Assembly (NCBI GenBank): GCA_018657385.1 | Contig: JABHXF010000033.1 | Span: forward strand, 39,803 to 103,802 | Direction of reading: 5' to 3' | DNA length: 64,000 nt | DNA from: Candidatus Woesearchaeota archaeon | Lineage (GTDB): Archaea; Nanobdellota; Nanobdellia; Woesearchaeales; DSVV01 | In this document: positions 54,607 through 62,826 of the stretch, piece by piece | Position numbering within the stretch: position 1 is the stretch's first letter | How the letters are laid out: each line of letters starts with the position of its first letter | The notes under the pieces: model-generated | What the model saw: only the letters and a program-made list of their open reading frames with translations | Told to the model about the DNA's origin: nothing | Database searches by the model: none | Program-made: the position numbers and the translations under genes

Positions 54607-54702
54607 TTAAATCCAACAACAACAATGGCACGGACGGACATTTTACTGCGTAAAATATCCTACTCGCCTAACGGCTCGCCCGGCCAAGTTGTTGGATTTT
54701 AA
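54607..54702 (+). repeat. Three-way-junction repeat element, copy 7
   Basis: Same family as 1625-1714. Outer stem TTAAATCCAACAAC with complement; GGC(A)CG with CGGCC; arm 1 GGAC-ATTTTAC-TGC-GTAAAAT-TCC; arm 2 CTCGCCTAACGGCTCG. Preceded by the 11-bp tandem repeats, in the 460-base gap 54435-54894. Confidence 0.85.
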
Positions 54703-54706
54703 ATGT

Positions 54707-54847
54707 CGGAATTCCACTATACTTTAGTATGGTGGTTTACTACGTAAACCACAAAGTGATTTGTGGAATTCTGAGCATGTCAAAAACCACTTTATGAATT
54801 AAGTGTATAAATCATGCTACTCTGTTTTAGCAGAATGGTTTTTGACA
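54707..54847. repeat. Tandem branched palindromes E1 and E2
   Basis: E1 (54707-54773): outer stem CGGAATTCCAC/GTGGAATTCTG encloses ATAC-TTTA-GTAT and GTGGTTTAC-TAC-GTAAACCAC. E2 (54778-54847): outer stem TGTCAAAAACCA/TGGTTTTTGACA encloses CACTT/AAGTG and TCTG/CAGA hairpins. They adjoin element copy 7, before the PIG-L gene. Confidence 0.75.
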
Positions 54848-54894
54848 GTTTTTAAGCATAAACTTAATAAATCTATAGATATAAGTATATTATA

Positions 54895-55644
54895 ATGACA
54901 AAAGTAAAACAAAAGGTTAAGAAAAAGCCGAGTAAATCAGAAAAATCAAAGAAAAAAGTAGTTAAAACTAAATTAGAAAATGTTAATATCTCTGAAACTA
55001 AAAAAGAAATAATCTTATGCTTCTGTGCGCATAATGATGATCAAGTTATTGGTGCAGGTGGGACATTAGCTAAATATACAGCAGAAGGTAAAGAAGTTTA
55101 TACTTATATCTTTTCATATGGTGAATCATCTCACCCTCATCTACATCGAGAAGTCATTGTAAAGACCAGAGTGGCAGAATCACAAGCAGCTGATAAAATC
55201 ATAAGTGGGAGTGGTATCTTTCATCTAGGGTTAAAAGAAGGAAGTTTTATCAAAGAAATTGAAGAAAGAGGTTTTAAGGAAAGGATTAAAAAAATTATTA
55301 GTGAGAAAAAGCCAACTAAAATATTCACACATAGTCAAGATGACCCTCACCCTGATCATAGAGCAGTAAACAAAATTATTAGAGAAGTAACTGCTCAAGT
55401 AAGATGTAAATGTGATTTATTTTCATTTGATATCTGGAATTTTTGGTTAGCAAAAGGTAGAAGAAGACCTATGTTAGTTGTGGATATTACTACTACATTT
55501 GATCAGAAAATAAGAGCGATAAAAGCACACAAAAGTCAAAAAATGGCTTTAATTACAATGATACCTGCCACATATGCAAGATCTATTATTAATGGTTTAA
55601 ATCATCATTATAGATATGCTGAGGTATTTTATAAGATAAATTAA
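54895..55644 (+). CDS. PIG-L/LmbE-family deacetylase
   Basis: 249 residues. Basic N-terminal tail (about 35 residues, KKKPSKSEKSKKK), then zinc motif AHNDDQVIGAGGTL (the PHPDDE position) and DDPHPDHRAV (HPDH). These enzymes deacetylate N-acetylglucosamine-type substrates. A GT4 glycosyltransferase follows 17 bases later, suggesting a glycolipid or glycan step. Confidence 0.88.
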   Translation: MTKVKQKVKKKPSKSEKSKKKVVKTKLENVNISETKKEIILCFCAHNDDQVIGAGGTLAKYTAEGKEVYTYIFSYGESSHPHLHREVIVKTRVAESQAADKIISGSGIFHLGLKEGSFIKEIEERGFKERIKKIISEKKPTKIFTHSQDDPHPDHRAVNKIIREVTAQVRCKCDLFSFDIWNFWLAKGRRRPMLVVDITTTFDQKIRAIKAHKSQKMALITMIPATYARSIINGLNHHYRYAEVFYKIN

Positions 55645-55661
55645 TATTTAAATAAATAAAA

Positions 55662-56816
55662 ATGGAAGAAAATCAAAAAGAAACAAAACAAAAAAAGAAA
55701 TTATTAATTGCATCTGACTGCTTTTTACCGAGATGGGATGGAATTACTAGATTTTTGATTGAAATAATTCCTAAACTAAAAGAAGATTATGATATTACTC
55801 TTATTGCTCCTGAATTTCCAGGTGAGCTAAAACTTAAGCCAGTTGAAGGTATTAATATTGTTCGATTTCCAATTATGAAATTAAAATTTGGTGATATTAA
55901 TTTTTCTTGGTTCCATTATTTCAAAATTAAAAAATTAATGAAAGAACATGATTTATTATTCTCACAAACAATTGGGCCTATTGGTATGTCTGCAATTAAA
56001 GCTGCAAAAAAATTAAAAAAACCATCAGTTGCATTTATTCATTCTGTTGAGTGGGAATTAGCTACAAAAAGTATTGATAAATTAAAATTAATTATTAATA
56101 TGGGTATGAAAATGTTAATTAAACATTATTATAATAAAGTTTCTTTATTATTGGTTCCTTCTTTAGAAGTTGGTGAACTATATAGAAAAAATGGTGTTTC
56201 TACCCAATATAAGGTAGTACATTTAGGGACTGATGTTAATAAATTTGTTCCAGTAGAAAATAAAGCAGATGCAAAAAAAGCTTTAAATATTGATCCTAAT
56301 TTTACAGTTATTGGTTTTTCAGGAAGAATAGGTAGAGAGAAAAATTTAATAACTTTATACAGAGCATTTAGAAGAATTGAAAAAAAATATGAAAATCTTA
56401 AACTGTTAATTATTGGTAAAGGAATTAAAAGTTTAGAACAGGAGTTTAGTTCACAAAGAAATATTATTATGCCTGGAAGTGTTAATGGTGTTGTTTCTTA
56501 TTTACAAGCAATGGATATCTTTGTTTTGCCAAGTTTAACTGAAACAAGTAGTTTAGCAACAATGGAAGCAATGGCGTGTGGTTTACCAATTGTAACAACA
56601 CCTGTCGGTTATGTGAAAGATTATATTGTCGAGAAGGAAAATGGAATGTTTTTCCCATTCAAAAATTCATTAGTGTTATCATTAAAACTTGAAATGTTAT
56701 TGAAAGATGATAATTTAAGAGTAAAGTTAGGTAGGCAAGCAAGAGAAACAATTGTGGATAGATTTAGTTGGGATAAAACATCTACAAAAATTAGAGAGTA
56801 TTTAGGTTATTTTTAG
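55662..56816 (+). CDS. GT4-family glycosyltransferase
   Basis: 384 residues in a GT-B fold. The N-terminal CFLPRWDGITRFLIE binds acceptor; the C-terminal nucleotide-sugar motif is GFSGRIGREKNLITLYRAF and LTETSSLATMEAMACGLPIV (the EX7E region). Transfers a sugar to a lipid or glycan. Operon with the PIG-L deacetylase resembles mannosyl/GlcNAc-phosphoinositol type pathways, though the substrate is not known. Confidence 0.9.
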   Translation: MEENQKETKQKKKLLIASDCFLPRWDGITRFLIEIIPKLKEDYDITLIAPEFPGELKLKPVEGINIVRFPIMKLKFGDINFSWFHYFKIKKLMKEHDLLFSQTIGPIGMSAIKAAKKLKKPSVAFIHSVEWELATKSIDKLKLIINMGMKMLIKHYYNKVSLLLVPSLEVGELYRKNGVSTQYKVVHLGTDVNKFVPVENKADAKKALNIDPNFTVIGFSGRIGREKNLITLYRAFRRIEKKYENLKLLIIGKGIKSLEQEFSSQRNIIMPGSVNGVVSYLQAMDIFVLPSLTETSSLATMEAMACGLPIVTTPVGYVKDYIVEKENGMFFPFKNSLVLSLKLEMLLKDDNLRVKLGRQARETIVDRFSWDKTSTKIREYLGYF

Positions 56817-56855
56817 TGGATTTTAACAAATTAATTTAGAATTTAAGGTGAAATT

Positions 56856-57431
56856 ATGTCAGAAATAAAAGTTTTAATTGAAGGTTATACTTCAGGTGAG
56901 ACTAATGGGCGAAGTTGTTCAACTGTTGTTCTTATCAAAGATGATTTTGATGGTGTTGAGATGAATATTGTTGTAGACCCTGGAACTTTATCTTCTCAAC
57001 AAGCTTTAATTGATGAATTAAAAAAAGAAGGTGTTAAACCAAAAGATGTTGATATAGTCGTTATTACTCATTCTCATATGGATCATTATGCTAACATTGG
57101 TATGTTTTCTAATGCTAAATCTTTAAGTTTTGATGGTTGGTATAATTATGATTTTTGGGGGAAGTGTAATGGTAAAATCTCAAATGATCTTAAATTAATT
57201 AAAACACCTGGACATAGCGATGATAGTATCACATTATTGGTAAAAACAAAAATTGATGGTAAACCTGCAATTGTTGCAATTTGTGGTGATGTTTTTTGGA
57301 AAGAAAATCTTCCTAAAAAAGATAAGTTTGCTAACAATGAAGTTGAGTTAATGAAAAGTAGAAAGAAAGTTTTAAAAATTGCAGATTATATTATTCCTGG
57401 TCATGGTGGAATGTATAAGGTTAATAATTAA
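56856..57431 (+). CDS. MBL-fold hydrolase, MBLAC1-like
   Basis: 191 residues. THSHMDHYANIG (HxHxDH), TPGHSDDSI and IPGHGG provide the zinc ligands; CGDVFW gives the bridging Asp. Small enzyme similar to MBLAC1/glyoxalase-II-like hydrolases. The stop overlaps the convergent MazG-like gene by 4 bases. Confidence 0.85.
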   Translation: MSEIKVLIEGYTSGETNGRSCSTVVLIKDDFDGVEMNIVVDPGTLSSQQALIDELKKEGVKPKDVDIVVITHSHMDHYANIGMFSNAKSLSFDGWYNYDFWGKCNGKISNDLKLIKTPGHSDDSITLLVKTKIDGKPAIVAICGDVFWKENLPKKDKFANNEVELMKSRKKVLKIADYIIPGHGGMYKVNN

Positions 57432-57793
57432 TTTTCATACTTAGAATATTTATGTGGTTTTCCTTTGCATTTTTCTATTGGGTATCTTTTTTCATTAATT
57501 TTTGTTTTTTCATGTAGTGCTTTAACAACATCAATTTCTGTTACATCTGCTAATGCTAAAAAAAGTATAAATACATCTGCAATTTCATGACTTAATTCTT
57601 TTTTGTTATTTTCTTTTTTCAAATATTCTAAAATTTCTTCATTATTTTTAAATCTAAAATGTTCAAGTACTTCAGACATTTCAATAGATAATGCAATTGC
57701 TAAATCTTTTGGGTGATGAAATTGTTTCCAGTCTCGTTCATCTCTAAATTTAACTACAAGATCTTGAAGTTGTTTTAATGTTGTTTTATCCAT
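57428..57793 (-). CDS. MazG-like nucleotide pyrophosphohydrolase
   Basis: 121 residues. SIEMSEVLEHF and KKELSHEIADVFILFLAL form the ExxE...ExxD metal motif, and FRDERDWKQFHHPKDLAIAL is the RS21-C6/dCTPase-type start. It would hydrolyse non-canonical or excess dNTPs, in line with other nucleotide genes. Confidence 0.9.
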   Translation of the reverse strand: MDKTTLKQLQDLVVKFRDERDWKQFHHPKDLAIALSIEMSEVLEHFRFKNNEEILEYLKKENNKKELSHEIADVFILFLALADVTEIDVVKALHEKTKINEKRYPIEKCKGKPHKYSKYEN

Positions 57794-57833
57794 TATTATT
57801 GCAAATCCCTAATTATTAATAAATTCTTGTATT

Positions 57834-57901
57834 TTAACATAAATTTTAAATTAACATAAATTTTAAATTAACATAAATTTTAAATTAACATAAATTTTAA
57901 T
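57834..57901. repeat. 17-bp tandem repeat
   Basis: TAACATAAATTTTAAAT starts at 57835, 57852, 57869 and 57886. It is AT-only apart from one C and lies upstream of the minus-strand MazG-like gene. The rest of 57902-58050 is AT-rich promoter-like sequence. Confidence 0.85.
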
Positions 57902-58050
57902 TATATAATATGATAATACAAAATATACTATATATAACTCTAGTACACATATATCTATACTAAAAACAATTAAGTTTATTAATCTATTATATTATATAAT
58001 ATAAATATAAGACTATTATTATTATACATAATGCACTGGGGGGTGTTTAA

Positions 58051-58407
58051 ATGACAGATCTTGTAACATGTCTATCTGTAGGGAAAGGCACATGGAATGA
58101 AGTAAGAAACGTAATTGAGAAAGAAAATTGGAGAAAAGTGTTTATCATAACTAATGAATTTGGTAAACAAAAATACCAACCTATTAAAGACACAGAGTTT
58201 ATTGTTGTGGATGCTAGAAGGTCTTTAAAAGAGCTAATGGAAATTATTCAGAAAAGTCTTAAAGACAAAGTTGAAGGTCCAGAAGTTGGTTTAAACGTTA
58301 CTTCAGGAAGTGGAAAAGAGCACATGGCAATTTTAGGAGCATTGATGAAGTCTGGGCTTAGCTTTAGATTAGTGGCCGTAGAAAGCGATAAACTAATGCA
58401 TATATAG
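58051..58407 (+). CDS. CARF-like Rossmann-fold small protein
   Basis: 118 residues. KVFIITNEFGKQKY and VGLNVTSGSGKEHMAILGA mimic the two motifs of CARF-type cyclic-oligoadenylate sensor domains (the second is typically TGGTK...). No effector domain is attached and no CRISPR locus is in the window. It could be a free ligand-binding domain. A GGGGGGTG ribosome-binding site precedes ATG 58051. Confidence 0.4.
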   Translation: MTDLVTCLSVGKGTWNEVRNVIEKENWRKVFIITNEFGKQKYQPIKDTEFIVVDARRSLKELMEIIQKSLKDKVEGPEVGLNVTSGSGKEHMAILGALMKSGLSFRLVAVESDKLMHI

Positions 58408-58521
58408 ATTTTTTAATTTATTTTTTTAATGTATTCTTGTAGATTTAAATCTTATTGTGTATGTTTTTTATTTTTATTTTTAGAAATGTATGTATAAAAA
58501 CAACATAGTCTGGTCAATTTC

Positions 58522-58611
58522 TAAATCCAACAACTTGGCCGGATGAGGCGAAGCCGAATAGGATTTTTTCGAAGAAAAAGTCCGTCCATGCCTAGATTGT
58601 TGTTGGATTTA
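58522..58611 (-). repeat. Three-way-junction repeat element, copy 8
   Basis: Same family as 1625-1714, reverse orientation. Outer stem TAAATCCAACAAC with complement; GGC(A)TG with CGGCC (G-U in place of G-C); arm 1 GGAC-TTTTTC-TTC-GAAAAA-TCC; arm 2 TTCGGCTTCGCCTCA. It lies in the 335-base gap between convergent genes. Confidence 0.85.
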
Positions 58612-58691
58612 ATATAACTATATTATTGTTATTTTCTCAATAAATCTCTTTAAATTAATTAATAAACTAAAGAAAAAGAATCTTCAGTAGA

Positions 58692-58717
58692 AACATGCCC
58701 TCCGGGCCCAGTAAAAA
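58692..58717. repeat. Short hairpin-polyA motif, copy B
   Basis: ACATGCCCTCCGGGC then CCAGT and poly-A; hairpin GCCC-TCC-GGGC. Relative to copy A (37638) the stem pair T-A is replaced by C-G. It lies 81 bp beyond element copy 8 and downstream of a minus-strand gene. Confidence 0.5.
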
Positions 58718-58742
58718 AACAATAATAAAATAAAAAAAGAAA

Positions 58743-59624
58743 TTACTCCATTATCCCATACATTTGATATAATAATCTATCAACTGCTTTAACCATGCCT
58801 GTATTATAACTTCTAATAGTAATACAATTACCTTTTGCCCTTATACTATCACCATTTGCTTCTTCAAATACAATTATTGGTAATGTGGTATTTTCACATG
58901 TTAAAATTGCGACAGTCTCACATGCTTTATCTTCTTCTGTACATGCTGGTAATAATCTAATTGTAAATACCTGTAATAGATTAGTTCTTAATTCATGGTG
59001 TGCTAAGTTAATATAATCTAAATCATAACTATTTGGATCAAAACTAAAATAAGCAATATAAGGTAATTCAGTTGTATTAATATTAAATGCATCATATTCT
59101 TCTAAATAATTATTTTTACTATAAATTAGTTCTGTGAAATAATTTATATCTCCATTAATATTTATATCTTCAACTTCTTTTGGACCATAATGTAATGGGA
59201 TATCATACTTAATTGAAGAATAAGGGTCCATTATTTGTGTATACCACATATAACCAATATTTTCATCTCCTATTCTAATAAAACTATAACCATTATACAT
59301 ATATTGGTCTTCATTTTCTTTACCATCTAAAACTTCTTTATGCATTTCATTAATTGTTTTAACTTCTTCTTTGTAAAAGTAAGGCATAGCAAATATAATA
59401 ATTAAAGCAATAATTACAATTGCTATAATAATTCCTAATAACTTATAATCTGTAATTTTTCCTTTTGAAACTTCTTCTACATCTTCAATTATTTTCGCAT
59501 CTTCTGGACTTCCTATTTTTCCTAGGGTTATTTTATTCTCATCTATACTAATATTTTCTTTTTCTTCTAATTTATTGTTTTCTTCTGTTTTTTCTATGTC
59601 TTCATTATTTTTATTAGAATCCAT
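58743..59624 (-). CDS. Single-pass membrane protein, paralogue pair member 1
   Basis: 293 residues, not recognised. Acidic cytoplasmic N-terminus (about 70 residues), one membrane helix (LLGIIIAIVIIALIIIFAMP), then an outside domain with two Cys pairs (LLPACTEEDKACE and LTCENTTLPIIVF ... GNCITI). The final part, CENTTxPIIVF...GNCITI...LLYQMYGIME, is matched by the next gene upstream, so they are diverged duplicates. Confidence 0.55.
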   Translation of the reverse strand: MDSNKNNEDIEKTEENNKLEEKENISIDENKITLGKIGSPEDAKIIEDVEEVSKGKITDYKLLGIIIAIVIIALIIIFAMPYFYKEEVKTINEMHKEVLDGKENEDQYMYNGYSFIRIGDENIGYMWYTQIMDPYSSIKYDIPLHYGPKEVEDININGDINYFTELIYSKNNYLEEYDAFNINTTELPYIAYFSFDPNSYDLDYINLAHHELRTNLLQVFTIRLLPACTEEDKACETVAILTCENTTLPIIVFEEANGDSIRAKGNCITIRSYNTGMVKAVDRLLYQMYGIME

Positions 59625-59630
59625 TTTTAT

Positions 59631-60218
59631 CTACTCCATAACTTCATATACACTATATCTTATTCTATCCTGTAATGGCTTAAATTCAATGTTATTTGAT
59701 CCATAAACATAAATACAATCTCCTTCTTTAGTTATCTTTGTTTCATTAGAACTTTTTAGATATAATACTGGGATTATACTAGTTGCATTATCACATGTCA
59801 TTAAAGGATATGCTTGATATTGGGATGAATTCATAGTTACACCGACAACTGGGTAAATATTAAATTCACTACTAAATGATTCAATTATTTCAATTCTTGC
59901 TAATTCAATTGCACCAATTTGTTTATCTTCAGGATCAAAAGTAACATAAATCATTTTAGAATCTTTGATTGTTTGTAATGCTTCAGGTGATGCTTCAATT
60001 GACTCTAATTCAGTAGGATGATACTTAAATTGAATCCATTCTCCATCTATCTTCCCAAATACATTATATTCTTTAGATCTAAACTTAAAATCTTTGTACT
60101 TGTCCATAGCTACATAGCCACCTTGCCATGCTCCTAATAAACTACTAACCATTACAAATGCAATTAACAATCCAATTATATTTTTTTTATTAAAAAAACT
60201 TTTTTTCTCTTTTCTCAT
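59631..60218 (-). CDS. Single-pass membrane protein, paralogue pair member 2
   Basis: 195 residues, not recognised. Short basic start, one membrane helix (IIGLLIAFVMVSSLLGAWQG), then an outside domain ending MTCDNATSIIPVLYL, GDCIYVYG and RIRYSVYEVME, the same layout as the downstream gene 6 bases away. Probably an operon producing two related surface proteins. Confidence 0.55.
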   Translation of the reverse strand: MRKEKKSFFNKKNIIGLLIAFVMVSSLLGAWQGGYVAMDKYKDFKFRSKEYNVFGKIDGEWIQFKYHPTELESIEASPEALQTIKDSKMIYVTFDPEDKQIGAIELARIEIIESFSSEFNIYPVVGVTMNSSQYQAYPLMTCDNATSIIPVLYLKSSNETKITKEGDCIYVYGSNNIEFKPLQDRIRYSVYEVME

Positions 60219-60305
60219 GATTATCCCCTTTAGTTATATTTCCTATATTATATATAATTAGATAAATGAATAAGTATGTGTTTATATTTTTTGTGATAAG
60301 TTTAA

Positions 60306-60408
60306 GTGGAGGGTTTGGAAGGTTTGGAGGGTTTTGGGGGTTTGGAGGGTATGGAAGGTGTTATTAGCAACCTTCCTAACCCTCCAAACCCCTAACCTTC
60401 CAAACCTT
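60306..60408. repeat. Low-complexity hairpin, GGAAGG-word family, copy 2
   Basis: Left arm GGAGGGTTTGGAAGG ... GGAAGGTG (60307-60359) faces right arm AACCTTCCTAACCCTCC ... CCTTCCAAACC. Sister of 50329-50424. It lies in the divergent 265-base gap before the ABC ATPase gene. Confidence 0.7.
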
Positions 60409-60483
60409 TCTTACAATGAACTAATTCTCTACAATAAAACTTATAAATGAGTAATTTCCTTAAAGATTAAATACCAAAAGGAG

Positions 60484-61242
60484 TTGATTATTATAAAAAA
60501 AGTATCTAAAAAAGCCAAATCTAAGAAGACTGTAATTAAACTACAAGATGTTTGGAAGATATATCATGTAGGGACAGTTGATGTTTTTGCATTAAGGGGA
60601 ATGGATCTAGAAATTGATGAAGGAGATTTTGTAGCCATTATGGGTCCTTCAGGTAGTGGTAAATCAACAGCTACAAATATGATTGGATGTTTAGATATCC
60701 CATCAAAAGGTAAAATATTCTTAGAAGGTCAAGATATTTCAACATTAGCAGAATCTGATTTAGCACAGATTAGAGGTAGAAAAATTGGTTTTATTTTTCA
60801 ACAATTTAATCTAATCCCAACATTAACAGCATTAGAAAATGTAACATTGCCAATGATATTTCAAGGTTATTCATATGATGAAAGAGTTGCTAGAGCAAAA
60901 GATTTGTTATCAAAAGTGGGATTAGCAGACAGAATTAATCATAGACCAACAGAATTAAGTGGGGGACAACAACAAAGAGTAGCAATTGCAAGAGCTCTAG
61001 GAAATGATCCGCAGATTCTTTTAGCAGATGAACCTACTGGTAATTTAGATCAAAAAACAGGGAAGGAAATAATTGAATTCCTAATGAGTTTACATGATGA
61101 AGGTAAAACAATAATTATGGTTACACATGATCAAAACTTATCTGAATATGCTGAAAAAATAGAAATGTTGATGGATGGTAAAGTAATTGGAACAAGAAAA
61201 GGTAAAAACTTCCAGAAAAGTGGGAAACATAAGAATAAATAA
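60484..61242 (+). CDS. MacB/LolD-type ABC transporter ATP-binding protein
   Basis: 252 residues. Walker [11 protein letters not shown]-loop [10 protein letters not shown], signature [15 protein letters not shown], Walker [13 protein letters not shown] and H-loop MVTHDQ are all intact. The frame has no ATG start: TTG 60484 directly follows AAAGGAG, and ATT codons lie at better spacing (60490). It forms an operon with a CARDB-like secreted protein and an FtsX/MacB permease. Confidence 0.92.
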   Translation: MIIIKKVSKKAKSKKTVIKLQDVWKIYHVGTVDVFALRGMDLEIDEGDFVAIMGPSGSGKSTATNMIGCLDIPSKGKIFLEGQDISTLAESDLAQIRGRKIGFIFQQFNLIPTLTALENVTLPMIFQGYSYDERVARAKDLLSKVGLADRINHRPTELSGGQQQRVAIARALGNDPQILLADEPTGNLDQKTGKEIIEFLMSLHDEGKTIIMVTHDQNLSEYAEKIEMLMDGKVIGTRKGKNFQKSGKHKNK

Positions 61243-61331
61243 TCTAATGTATTATAAAAATATAATATATAATAAGAAAAAATATATAAATGATGATTTA
61301 AAGAATATATAATTAAAGGAGATGAGAATTA

Positions 61332-62636
61332 ATGAATAAAAAAATAATAATGTGTTTAATATCTACTATTTTAATTGTATTGTTATCTTGTGTTGTTTTT
61401 GGTACTAGTGCTGCAAGTGGTATTATTGATAGTTCATATGTAGAAGCCTCTTTAATTGGGCAAAATCCAGATCCTGCTGAACCAGGAGATATTGTTGAAA
61501 TAAGATTCAATGTTTGGAATGGTGGTTATGGGATTTTAGAAAATGTTGAGTTTCAATTAGTTCCTGAATGGCCATTATCATTTGTTTCTGGGCAAAGTTC
61601 AAAAATTCAAGTTGGTGATCTTAAAACAGAAGATTTCTATGGTGATAAGGTAGATGATAAAACAGCATTATTATTTTATAGATTAAAAGTTGATCCATCT
61701 GCTACTACTGGAGACTATCAAGTTAAATTGAAATATACTGTAGAAAATAAATTTAATCAAGGTCAAAAACTTCCAGTTTATAATATAAGAGTTGAATCTT
61801 CAACAAGTTTATTAGATATTGAAAGTTTTAGTACAATCCCTGAAAAAATTAAGCCAGGAGAAAGTGGAGAGCTATTAATCAAACTAACAAATAAAGGTGG
61901 TATTGATTTAAAAGATCTTAAACTTAAATTAGATTTAAACAATGTTGATTTTTCTCCTATTGGTTCAACAAATGAAAAATTAGTTAAAAGTTTAGAACGA
62001 GATCATTCTACTGTTATTAAATATAATTTATTAGCATCAGGTAATATGAAAGCTAAAGAATATCAAATTCCTATTGATATTGAATTTGAAGACGATGATA
62101 ATAATGCATATGATAAAAATAATACTGTAACTATTCTGATGGATTCTACACCAAGTTACTTACTTAATCTTGAGCAGTCAGATGTGTTTGTATCAAATAC
62201 AAAAGGAAAAGTTGTAATTAGTTTATCTAACACTGGACAAAGTGATTTAAAATACCTTAATCTTGAAGTATTAGATACAGATAGTTATGAAGTACTTGGA
62301 AAAAGAAGTGAGTACTTAGGTAATTTAGAAAGTGATGATTTTGAAACTGCAGATTTCCAATTATTTGTTAAGAAAATTAATTTTATAGAGGATAATGAAA
62401 AAAGAAATGTTCCATTAAATGTTAGGATTAGTTATAAAGATAGTTATAACACTGATTATTCAGATGAAGGTGAAATAAACTTACCTATCTATACTAAATC
62501 TGCAGCAAAAAAATATGATCTTGTTAAAGGTGGTATGTCTGGAGTACAAATCTTTTTTATTCTTATAATCATTGCAGGAGTAGGTTACTATATTTATAGA
62601 AAGAAGCGTAAGAATAACAATAACAACAAGAAATAA
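61332..62636 (+). CDS. COG1361-like surface protein with CARDB-type domains
   Basis: 434 residues. A signal peptide (about 1-26), three Ig-like repeats (about 30-140, 150-260, 280-380; EPGDIVEIRFNVWNGG, KPGESGELLIKLTNKG, NTKGKVVISLSNTG), and a C-terminal membrane helix with basic tail (VQIFFILIIIAGVGYYIY, RKKRKNNNNNKK). Such proteins sit between the ATPase and permease of archaeal MacB-like systems, probably as extracytoplasmic partner. Confidence 0.8.
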   Translation: MNKKIIMCLISTILIVLLSCVVFGTSAASGIIDSSYVEASLIGQNPDPAEPGDIVEIRFNVWNGGYGILENVEFQLVPEWPLSFVSGQSSKIQVGDLKTEDFYGDKVDDKTALLFYRLKVDPSATTGDYQVKLKYTVENKFNQGQKLPVYNIRVESSTSLLDIESFSTIPEKIKPGESGELLIKLTNKGGIDLKDLKLKLDLNNVDFSPIGSTNEKLVKSLERDHSTVIKYNLLASGNMKAKEYQIPIDIEFEDDDNNAYDKNNTVTILMDSTPSYLLNLEQSDVFVSNTKGKVVISLSNTGQSDLKYLNLEVLDTDSYEVLGKRSEYLGNLESDDFETADFQLFVKKINFIEDNEKRNVPLNVRISYKDSYNTDYSDEGEINLPIYTKSAAKKYDLVKGGMSGVQIFFILIIIAGVGYYIYRKKRKNNNNNKK

Positions 62637-62646
62637 TTTAATTTAA

Positions 62647-62771
62647 GTTTTGAGTTTTAAGTATTGAGTAATGAGTGGGTTCTGAGCAGATCAGTTATGA
62701 GCAAACCATAATGGTACTCATAACTCTTTACCCCTAACCAACTCAAGACCCATAACACATAACTCACAACC
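62647..62771. repeat. Long ATGAGTT-word hairpin, copy 2
   Basis: GAGTAATGAGTGGGTTCTG (62666) matches 51576 in 18 of 19 bases. The right arm carries ACTCATAACTC, CCAACTCAAGAC and ATAACTCACAAC words. Like copy 1 it follows a + strand gene stop and precedes a + strand gene. Confidence 0.7.
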
Positions 62772-62826
62772 AATATAAATATTATGTTTGTATGTGCCAA
62801 CTATGATATTCATTTGAGGTTTTATT

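Noticed and set aside
57834..57901. Short regular repeats that could suggest a CRISPR array
   Set aside because: Units are contiguous 17-mers without spacers and nearly AT-only; the same applies to the 11-bp and 32-bp arrays. No cas genes are present.
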